Origin: Bacteroidales bacterium UBA4459
Lineage (GTDB): Bacteria > Bacteroidota > Bacteroidia > Bacteroidales > F082
NCBI GenBank assembly: GCA_002389465.1
Contig: DGOT01000047.1
Location: 1-11,856, forward strand
Direction: 5' to 3'
DNA length: 11,856 bases
Shown piece by piece: positions 6,255-11,856 of the stretch (position 1 is the stretch's first letter; every line of letters begins with the position of its first letter). A model generated the notes under the pieces. The model was not told the DNA's origin. It did no database searches and saw only the letters and a program-made list of their open reading frames with translations. The position numbers and the translations under genes are program-made.

Positions 6255-6944
6255 ATGGATCTGCTTCTACTGGCACTAGCCCCGGTTTTAATTATACTTT
6301 TTTATGTTTATGTTAAAGACAAGTATAATAAAGAGCCGCTCCATCTGCTGTTCAAGTCGCTTTTACTGGGTGCTCTAATCACTATTCCGGTAGTGTCTAT
6401 TGAAGGGGTGTTAGCAGCCGTATGGCAGGGTGAGTTTACGATAGTTCACGCAGGTTATACTGCCTTTGTTGTAGCCGGACTGACGGAAGAACTGTTCAAA
6501 TTTATCGTGTTGTACTGGCTCATATGGAAACAAAAAGAATTTGATGAGAAGTACGATGGTATCGTATATGCTGTTTTTATTTCTTTAGGATTTGCGGCCG
6601 TAGAGAACGTTTTGTATGTACTGGAATACGGTGCGCAAACAGGTTACCTAAGAGCTTTCACTGCGGTTCCTGCCCATGCCTTTTTCGGTGTGGTGATGGG
6701 CTTTTATTTTGCCCTAGCCAAATTTGTGCCCGGTAAAAGATCCATAAATTTATTTAAGGCCCTGCTGATTCCGGTAATTTTACATGGCTTTTACGACTTC
6801 ATCCTGATGTCGGAACACGAAACACTCATGCTGCTGTTTGTTCCGTATATGATCTGGATGTTCTTTTTTGCGAAGAAAAAGATGAAAGACATAAAGCCAG
6901 TAAAAAAGTTTGTCTTACCTTCAGATACTTTTGTTGACGACTAA
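6255..6944 (+). CDS. PrsW family glutamic-type intramembrane protease
   Basis: This 229-aa polytopic inner-membrane protein begins with a hydrophobic helix (2-20) and has about seven or eight further hydrophobic stretches. The family motifs are present: TEELFK (77-82, paired glutamates Glu78-Glu79), DGIVYA (101-106), GFAAVEN (112-118, third conserved glutamate), HAFFG (141-145) and HGFYD (177-181). These define the PrsW/CPBP-like group, in which glutamates and histidines form an in-membrane active site. Bacillus PrsW makes the site-1 cut in the anti-sigma factor RsiW. No anti-sigma or sigma gene is in this window, so the substrate is unknown. The charged tail (about 207-229) is probably cytoplasmic. 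The start is 3 nt after the HD gene's stop codon, consistent with coupled translation. The 3' end overlaps the convergent Zn-ribbon gene by 24 bp. Confidence 0.9.
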   Translation: MDLLLLALAPVLIILFYVYVKDKYNKEPLHLLFKSLLLGALITIPVVSIEGVLAAVWQGEFTIVHAGYTAFVVAGLTEELFKFIVLYWLIWKQKEFDEKYDGIVYAVFISLGFAAVENVLYVLEYGAQTGYLRAFTAVPAHAFFGVVMGFYFALAKFVPGKRSINLFKALLIPVILHGFYDFILMSEHETLMLLFVPYMIWMFFFAKKKMKDIKPVKKFVLPSDTFVDD

Positions 6945-7277
6945 AGCAAAATAGTCGTTCTCCAGCGGAAGGTATCCGTGCTCATAACAGAAATAGTACA
7001 CTTTCCCTTCTTTTGTTTTATAAATATGGGTAAAATATTTAAAGTCGAAGCCTTTGGACTGAAGCATCTGTTTTTTCACTTTGGCTTTTCCCTCGGGGGT
7101 CAGATCTTTGAGGATGCGCCTATTTTTCCGTAACGTGTGGTTCACGTTGCGCATGTAAGTTGTTTCGTCTTTGTTGAGGCGGTTGTTGTATGTATTCCGG
7201 CATTGGTCGGAGCAGAATTTCTTATCAACCCGTCCCATTAGCCGGGTTCCGCATTCAAGGCAGTATTTATCTTCCAT
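6921..7277 (-). CDS. Small Zn-ribbon protein (DUF2116-like N-terminal domain)
   Basis: This is a 118-aa basic cytoplasmic protein. Near the N-terminus is a CX2C-X12-CX3C zinc-binding set (Cys6, Cys9, Cys22, Cys26) within YCLECG and KKFCSDQCRNTY, like DUF2116-type Zn-ribbons. A Lys/Arg-rich helical middle (about 36-72) and an aromatic C-terminal part with KVYYFCYEHGYLPL follow, also seen in Bacteroidota homologues as I remember them. The zinc finger and positive charge suggest nucleic-acid binding, but no function is established. ATG 7277 is chosen. The TTG at 7295 would add six residues but is part of the -7 promoter box. Its last 24 nt overlap the end of the prsW-like gene on the opposite strand. 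Confidence 0.85.
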   Translation of the reverse strand: MEDKYCLECGTRLMGRVDKKFCSDQCRNTYNNRLNKDETTYMRNVNHTLRKNRRILKDLTPEGKAKVKKQMLQSKGFDFKYFTHIYKTKEGKVYYFCYEHGYLPLENDYFALVVNKSI

Positions 7278-7292
7278 ATGCCGGTTTTTTCT

Positions 7293-7300
7293 CAAAATTA
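7293..7300 (-). promoter_or_regulatory. Bacteroidota -7 promoter box for the Zn-ribbon gene
   Basis: The minus strand reads TAATTTTG, an exact TAnnTTTG match, 15 nt before the ATG at 7277. A one-mismatch -33 candidate (TTCG, plus 7319-7322) lies 18 nt upstream. The TTG of this box is also a spurious in-frame start codon. Confidence 0.55.
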
Positions 7301-7328
7301 AAAAAAATCCGCCTCACCCGAATACGGA
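7300..7328 (-). terminator. Possible weak terminator after the T9SS cargo gene
   Basis: Reading the minus strand downstream of the T9SS cargo gene there is TCCG, 13 bases, CGGA, then eight T residues. A smaller competing stem (CCG-TATT-CGG) lies inside. The outer stem is only 4 bp, so an intrinsic terminator is plausible rather than convincing. The T tract runs into the Zn-ribbon gene's -7 box. Confidence 0.25.
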
Positions 7329-7359
7329 AAGTGGACTTTAATTTTTAATACTCCGGTGC

Positions 7360-8148
7360 TTAATTCTTTATAAGCCGCAAAGCAGCCTGCGCATTACTAC
7401 CGGCTACTCTGACAAAATAAATGCCTCCGGGCAACTCCGACAAATCAATCCTTTCGGACATGGACGTGCTTTCTTTATAGATTATCTGCTGGCCTGTAAT
7501 ACTTACAATACTGAGTTCCGAATTAACAGGCAGATCAACCTGAACAAAAGATGTTGCCGGGTTCGGATAAATTTTTATCTGTTCTTTCAACTGGTTATCA
7601 GTAATCCCAACAGTTGTCACATGATAAGTTGTATCTGTCATATAGATCAGGTCGCCCGAATTTTGCCCGTTACCATTGGCAGCATTCACGGCTGCATAAA
7701 AAACAACCTCATCAGGAATGTCGGCAGGGGCTGTCCAGTTGACACTCCACATAATCCCGTGACCTACAGGATCAAGTCCATCGGAAGTATGTGTTACCGA
7801 ATGATCGTTATATATCAGCTTGGTTCTCACTTCATCAGTGATGGTATACGTACCCACCTTGGTGTCACCTGACTCTGCCGTTAGCTCAAAGCCGAATTTT
7901 ATGGCATTCATGTCGTTTGCCGTTAATGTCAGCGTGTAGGTTTCTCCCGGAACATAACCACTCTCAGGGATGTCGGAGGTGATCCATCCTTCAGTTTCAA
8001 CAGAAGCAAAAGATGTGTGGCACTGCGTACAGTTTCTATTGTCCATAAAAGACCCTGTGTACCCACCCGGACTGCCTGTATGGTAACTATACAACATAAA
8101 AATAGCGGGCAAAATTAAAAGAAGCAAATACGTGTAATTTTTCTTCAT
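7360..8148 (-). CDS. T9SS-exported choice-of-anchor V-like protein with one CxxCH motif
   Basis: A 262-aa secreted protein numbered from ATG 8148. A Lys-rich start and hydrophobic stretch (1 to about 20) form a signal peptide. HTGSPGGYTGS (23-33) then CTQCH (40-44) resemble the N-terminal part of Bacteroidota 'choice-of-anchor V' / Reeler-like domains. CxxCH is the attachment motif for a c-type haem. A beta-rich domain follows to about residue 176. The C-terminus (about 192-262) is a type A T9SS sorting domain: IYPNPA (193-198), LPGGIYFVRV (239-248) and a basic end, so the protein should be carried across the outer membrane by the type IX system. An ATG at 8181 would add 11 residues, including a poorly fitting polar stretch, so 8148 is preferred. 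It is the last gene of the minus-strand group. Function unknown; haem binding is inferred. Confidence 0.82.
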   Translation of the reverse strand: MKKNYTYLLLLILPAIFMLYSYHTGSPGGYTGSFMDNRNCTQCHTSFASVETEGWITSDIPESGYVPGETYTLTLTANDMNAIKFGFELTAESGDTKVGTYTITDEVRTKLIYNDHSVTHTSDGLDPVGHGIMWSVNWTAPADIPDEVVFYAAVNAANGNGQNSGDLIYMTDTTYHVTTVGITDNQLKEQIKIYPNPATSFVQVDLPVNSELSIVSITGQQIIYKESTSMSERIDLSELPGGIYFVRVAGSNAQAALRLIKN

Positions 8149-8164
8149 AGCGTTTTCTTTTTTT

Positions 8165-8182
8165 AATGAAATAAATTTCATT
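8165..8182. promoter_or_regulatory. 18-bp palindrome upstream of the T9SS cargo gene
   Basis: AATGAAA-TAAA-TTTCATT is a perfect 7-bp inverted repeat with a 4-nt centre, ending 17 bp before the preferred ATG at 8148. On the minus strand it is followed by A residues, not T, so it is not a terminator for that direction. It contains the alternative ATG 8181. It could be an operator or an mRNA hairpin near the start; chance is possible in AT-rich DNA. Confidence 0.3.
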
Positions 8183-8226
8183 ACCAGACGGACAAAACCG
8201 GAAATCCTTACAAAGAATTTTTGTTA

Positions 8227-9069
8227 TTATTCATCAGTAACTTTTTTAAGAATCTGTACAGCTACAACCCTGTTCCCGTTAAATGCAGGGATCAGCACAA
8301 TCCTTTTTTCCGGAATATAACCCAGATCAGCCGTCTGATCTTTACCAGATTTATTATACAGGACGATTTTCTCACCTGGGCTGGCTATGAGTATCCTTCC
8401 CTCCCAGTTTGAGATGATATATTTATTGTTCCCATACAAGACCAATCCATCTACAGGCCCTGTATCATCAACAATTGTTTTGACATTTTTCGTATTCAGA
8501 TTAACTCTTAAAATACTGTTCTTTGCACCCACAGCTATAAGGTCATTTTTTAACAACAACATCCCGTTCGGATTAACCAGTAACTCATCCTCCAGCCATA
8601 CCTCTGCGCGGCCGTCTTTAAGCATGAATAATTTATTCGACTGCATATCCGAAATATAAGCCGTCCCGTCAGAAGTTACAACGATATCGTTCAGAAAAAC
8701 AGCTCCTACCACCTTTACAGTTGTTACTATTTTGGCGTCGCGGATACTGATAATATGCACCTTATCAATATCTGTTACGAATAATGAATCATGCCAGACA
8801 GCCATCCCTTTGGGGGCATCCATACCGACAACCCATTTCATGGCAACGATTTCCCCTGTCGTGTCCATTAACGAAATAAAGCCATTACCGTCTTTACTCT
8901 GAGGTTTACCGTTGATATTGGACACATAAATCTGATTTGTTTGCTCGTTGTACCAAACCGATTCGGGTGTTTTCAGGACTCTTTCGGTACTCCACACCTT
9001 TTGGATCACCTGGGCATTCAGGCCGATAAAACACACGGAGAACACAACGAGAAAGAAGAGTTTTTTCAT
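8227..9069 (-). CDS. Exported SMP-30/gluconolactonase-like six-bladed beta-propeller
   Basis: A 280-aa protein with a cleavable signal peptide (1-19, cleavage likely after GLNA), so periplasmic or exported. Repeated segments such as IYVSNI, LFVTDI, AYISDM and YIISNW mark propeller blades. The metal-site residues of the SMP-30/gluconolactonase/LRE family are all recognisable: Glu36 in PESVW, Asn127 in FLND, Asn168 in NPNGM and Asp207 in PVDGL. This supports a divalent-metal hydrolase (lactonase-type) fold. Sugar-lactone hydrolysis is the known family activity, but members vary and the substrate is unknown. No lipobox cysteine or T9SS tail is seen. It lies 75 bp downstream of the MG2-protein gene and 78 bp upstream of the T9SS cargo coding region's first ATG-containing palindrome and start region, all on the same strand, so cotranscription is plausible. 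Confidence 0.83.
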   Translation of the reverse strand: MKKLFFLVVFSVCFIGLNAQVIQKVWSTERVLKTPESVWYNEQTNQIYVSNINGKPQSKDGNGFISLMDTTGEIVAMKWVVGMDAPKGMAVWHDSLFVTDIDKVHIISIRDAKIVTTVKVVGAVFLNDIVVTSDGTAYISDMQSNKLFMLKDGRAEVWLEDELLVNPNGMLLLKNDLIAVGAKNSILRVNLNTKNVKTIVDDTGPVDGLVLYGNNKYIISNWEGRILIASPGEKIVLYNKSGKDQTADLGYIPEKRIVLIPAFNGNRVVAVQILKKVTDE

Positions 9070-9144
9070 TTCTTTGACGACTTAAATTTGAACGATTCAA
9101 TCCTTAAAAATACAATTTTTTTGATCTCAGCAGGCAATGGAATA

Positions 9145-11436
9145 TCATTTGTCGCGCACAACGAAAACAGCAGAGCCAAAAGCTTTTTTTCCGTTTTCAC
9201 TTATCCCTCTGACAATCACTTCGTACTCGCCGGGGTCATCACTACAGAAAAAGCTTACCGTCACTCCGTCTTTACCGACCATCGTCTCAGGCTCCCAAAA
9301 CAACAGATTTCTGAAATCAGGAAATCTCTTATCCTTTTCCCGATGTTCAGGAGGTGCGTAGGTAACCTGATTTTCCATTGCCTGAAATTCCAGAAAAGTT
9401 GAAGAGGCGGGCAACACCATACCGGCAAAGTTATTTGTAGTAGTTTCCAGGAATACAATTCCGCGGAATATATGCTCCCCGTAAGCATAAGTGCTGTTCA
9501 TAACCGATATTCGATTTATCAGTTCGGGACTAATTTTCAACAATTCGTTCACGTTAAATACGGGCAGGTCGTCAAGCAATATCAGAGGATTACCATATGA
9601 CTGGTTTGTTTTCTTATCCAGAACTACCAGCGAAAAATCATCTCCCTTCCTGGCAACTCTCACAAAAGGCACAATTTCATTGATCACATCCTTCAGCGTG
9701 GGAAAAGGGATATAATCATCCAGTAGGATAGATTCATCCGGTTCCGGAAAACGAATGGCTTTTTGCTTACCTAGTGTGACAGAAGTATCCTTTTCGACAA
9801 AATACTCTTTCACCTGTGCATTTACATATAAATCTTCAATAAACCGGCGTGTCGATGTATCCAATATAAGCGGTGCTGCATAGAATGATGGGAAGTCTCG
9901 CACAAAATCACTGTTTACCAGAATCTCCAGATCATCATCCTGTTTATTGCCAATACAGAGGTACAGACTTTGCAAACCACATATATGCTTGAGTGAGAAA
10001 AAAAACTCACCCTGTTGATTTGTCGTGTATACATGCAGTTGCGGATTGTTGCCCAATACGGCGATATACACGTCACAGTAAGGTTCGGGGATCCCTGTCT
10101 TACTGTTTGTTACTTCTCCCCTGATCGTTATTCCGCGTGTTTCAGGCAGCCACTCTTTCTCCATATCCTTGTGAAGTGGCTCCAACGCCAACCTGCCAGA
10201 CTGCAAATTGTTATCAAATATCCATAAAACAGCTTCCATTTGTTGTAGAAAGGAGCTGTCGTTCATTAATTTATCATCGAGATATGTAGGCAACAGTTGG
10301 GGGTTTTCAATAATGAAAACAGGCAACTCATGCAAGTTGTTTTCATATGTTCCTTTCTTTACCACTGATACCGAACAGGTTAAATCCTCGTCAGATTCAG
10401 TGTGCATTGCCACTTCCACTTTACCGCGTACTTTATGGATGTTTTGCGAAGTAGAAACGAAAATCTTCTCCGGTTCATCAGGCAATTGCAGCACATGCTT
10501 CGCCTGTATAACTGCCCCTTCAGCATCTTCCAAAACCAGATAGATTATTTTTTCCCGGGACAGGTCGTGATCTAAGCCGAACTCGTGCCACTTACCGTCT
10601 GCCGGAACATCGAAAGTACAACAACTTAACAGATGACTGTTATAAACAGTAATCCTGGATAGCCCGTCAGGAGCCGGGTTCTGTTCGGGCAGACGCACGT
10701 TCACCTTGCCAGATGATCCCTTCCATAAGAAATCAAACGTATCTTTATTTTTTCCCACAGGGATAGGTGCCCTGACTGTATCACCATTCTTCAACAGGAC
10801 CTCGGCAAAATAATCGAGCGAGTCCTGCCTGTTTATTTCAGATACGCCCAATCCGTTTGGATAAAGTTCCACCTGCCCGGCAACACGTCCATCCTGATCA
10901 ACAATATTTATTTCCCTTACCTTTTTCACAATGCCCGGATGAACATGCAACACCACCTTGTCAGCCGCATCCCTACTATCCAATGGATACACTTTCAACT
11001 GCCAGTCGGGTTTTTTCTTGTAGCCTGTCAGGGGGACTGCAGGATTGATTATTGTGATCAGCTTATTGACAAAGAGGTTCGATAAGTCGTTTCGCTGAAA
11101 TTGCGTGTAGGCTTGCAGCATATAAGTTGCCGTGACCAATCCGTCAGGAATAAGAAATTCACCTGCCGCATAGCCCTCTTTCAGTTTATACTTACGTGCA
11201 GCCACCGATTCGCCAAGCGGTGTACTCAGTTCAATGTATAAATAATTGCTCAGTTGCACCTTTGGATCATAATTCACCACCTTATAATCGGCCCTGAACC
11301 ACACAGACTCTCCGGGAAGATACACATCCCGATCCGTTTGAATATTTAGTTCTTCCGACAGACTACCCTGTCCCGACACAGTCATAAACAACACATTGAA
11401 AACTAATGCCATGATGAGCCAAAGCCATTTATTCAT
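9145..11436 (-). CDS. MG2 / carboxypeptidase-regulatory / TonB-plug-like envelope protein without a barrel
   Basis: A large exported protein of 763 aa numbered from ATG 11436. The signal peptide is 1 to about 23 (hydrophobic core followed by SGQG). Domains in order: a macroglobulin MG2-like domain (about 28-132; NIQTDRDVYLPGESVWFRA is diagnostic), beta-rich modules (about 145-340), a carboxypeptidase-regulatory-like fold (about 434-515; ITIRGEVTN and GIPEPYCDVYI), a TonB-plug-like segment (about 570-668; PLILLDDLPV and FRGIVFLETT) and a final Ig-like module (about 705-763; LLFWEP and FFCSDDPGEYEV). No outer-membrane beta-barrel follows the plug-like part, so it is not a TonB transporter. An ATG at 11478, overlapping the upstream DUF4249 stop codon, would add 14 polar residues before the signal peptide; 11436 is preferred for its compact signal sequence and A-rich upstream. 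The role is unknown; the MG2 domain suggests an extended periplasmic or surface protein. Confidence 0.8.
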   Translation of the reverse strand: MNKWLWLIMALVFNVLFMTVSGQGSLSEELNIQTDRDVYLPGESVWFRADYKVVNYDPKVQLSNYLYIELSTPLGESVAARKYKLKEGYAAGEFLIPDGLVTATYMLQAYTQFQRNDLSNLFVNKLITIINPAVPLTGYKKKPDWQLKVYPLDSRDAADKVVLHVHPGIVKKVREINIVDQDGRVAGQVELYPNGLGVSEINRQDSLDYFAEVLLKNGDTVRAPIPVGKNKDTFDFLWKGSSGKVNVRLPEQNPAPDGLSRITVYNSHLLSCCTFDVPADGKWHEFGLDHDLSREKIIYLVLEDAEGAVIQAKHVLQLPDEPEKIFVSTSQNIHKVRGKVEVAMHTESDEDLTCSVSVVKKGTYENNLHELPVFIIENPQLLPTYLDDKLMNDSSFLQQMEAVLWIFDNNLQSGRLALEPLHKDMEKEWLPETRGITIRGEVTNSKTGIPEPYCDVYIAVLGNNPQLHVYTTNQQGEFFFSLKHICGLQSLYLCIGNKQDDDLEILVNSDFVRDFPSFYAAPLILDTSTRRFIEDLYVNAQVKEYFVEKDTSVTLGKQKAIRFPEPDESILLDDYIPFPTLKDVINEIVPFVRVARKGDDFSLVVLDKKTNQSYGNPLILLDDLPVFNVNELLKISPELINRISVMNSTYAYGEHIFRGIVFLETTTNNFAGMVLPASSTFLEFQAMENQVTYAPPEHREKDKRFPDFRNLLFWEPETMVGKDGVTVSFFCSDDPGEYEVIVRGISENGKKAFGSAVFVVRDK

Positions 11437-11470
11437 TTCATGTATTTTTATTGTTATATGTTGCACATAC

Positions 11471-11856
11471 TTATTCATCTATCCAAAAATCAGGTTTTTC
11501 AATCGTTCCCCCTTTTTGCCGGCAGTCGACACACCGCTGGTCGGGCAATGCCCTGCGGTTATTAGGATCGGTTGTGACATACAAAGGCCAAACTGATGGC
11601 CCCGTCCACCGGATATATCTGTACGCATCATAATCTCTATCATTTAGCACACATATTCCATAATAGAACTCCACCTGGTCGGAAGGTGGGCGGTTCACAT
11701 AGATCCTTTTTTCCGTTACTCCGGCAACCAGAAAGTACCCTAACAAAATATCTTCTCCTGCATCCACATTATGCACATTCCCTTTTATTTGATACGGTTG
11801 CTGTGCATACATTACACCCTGTTCTGTATTTATTTCACTCAGTTGATCATAAAATG
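11471..11856 (-). CDS. DUF4249 domain-containing protein (C-terminal 128 residues only)
   Basis: The frame is open from the right window edge to TAA at 11473-11471, so the N-terminus, presumably with a lipoprotein or other signal, is outside. An internal ATG at 11812 is not the true start, since coding-like sequence (FYDQLSEINTEQGV) continues upstream. The visible part has GYFLVAGVTEKRIYV and a C-terminal RCVDCRQKGGTIEKPDFW, with a CxxC pair followed by GGT and a PDFW end, which I recognise as the DUF4249 C-terminus. DUF4249 proteins are restricted mainly to Bacteroidota and are usually encoded beside TonB-receptor-like or MG2/carboxypeptidase-regulatory proteins. The stop codon overlaps the alternative upstream ATG (11478) of the MG2 gene, and the preferred MG2 start is 34 nt further on, so the two genes are almost certainly cotranscribed. 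Function unknown. Confidence 0.82.
   Translation of the reverse strand, partial: FYDQLSEINTEQGVMYAQQPYQIKGNVHNVDAGEDILLGYFLVAGVTEKRIYVNRPPSDQVEFYYGICVLNDRDYDAYRYIRWTGPSVWPLYVTTDPNNRRALPDQRCVDCRQKGGTIEKPDFWIDE

Noticed and set aside
9088..9100. Small dyad TTGAA-CGA-TTCAA upstream of the SMP-30-like gene
   Set aside because: Arms of 5 bp in AT-rich DNA are likely chance; no promoter box is positioned around it.
11471..11812. Complete 113-aa gene starting at 11812
   Set aside because: The same frame continues to the window edge with DUF4249-like sequence, so this ATG is internal to a longer gene.

Overview
The window comes from a Bacteroidota genome, most likely of the order Bacteroidales. Four perfect copies of the Bacteroidota housekeeping -7 promoter box (TAnnTTTG) lie just upstream of genes. 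Leaders are A-rich without clear Shine-Dalgarno sequences. One exported protein carries a type IX secretion (T9SS) C-terminal tail. The right end holds a DUF4249 gene next to a macroglobulin-like MG2/TonB-plug protein, a combination I know from this phylum. The mix of housekeeping and envelope genes looks chromosomal.

Left part (1-3859). The 5' part of an Asp/Glu racemase-family gene runs leftwards out of the window. It is divergent from a BadF/BadG-type (N-acetylglucosamine kinase-like) sugar kinase. That kinase converges, with a 13-nt gap, on a two-gene tRNA-maturation operon, cca then miaA (minus strand). There miaA starts with TTG one base after the cca stop codon.

Middle part (3860-7300). 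cca and an isocitrate/isopropylmalate dehydrogenase-family gene diverge from a 135-bp region that has a -7 box for each gene and a 13-bp perfect dyad. Directly after the dehydrogenase stop codon lies the most striking structure in the window: a small, AT-rich four-helix-bundle (S23/IVS-type) gene. It is bracketed by two arrays of a degenerate heptamer (GTGAWTA) in opposite orientation, which could pair into a stem enclosing the whole gene. This resembles the layout of 23S rRNA intervening sequences, but here it sits between protein genes. Next come an HD-fold protein lacking the histidine of its HD doublet and a PrsW-type glutamic intramembrane protease, 3 nt apart. A convergent Zn-ribbon gene overlaps the protease by 24 bp.

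Right part (7300-11856), all minus strand. A likely transcription unit encodes, in order, a DUF4249 protein (C-terminal part only), a 763-aa MG2 / carboxypeptidase-regulatory / TonB-plug-like protein without a beta-barrel, an exported SMP-30-type beta-propeller with a complete metal site, and a T9SS cargo protein with a single CxxCH motif. All appear to be exported or envelope proteins. A shared envelope function is inferred from arrangement only.
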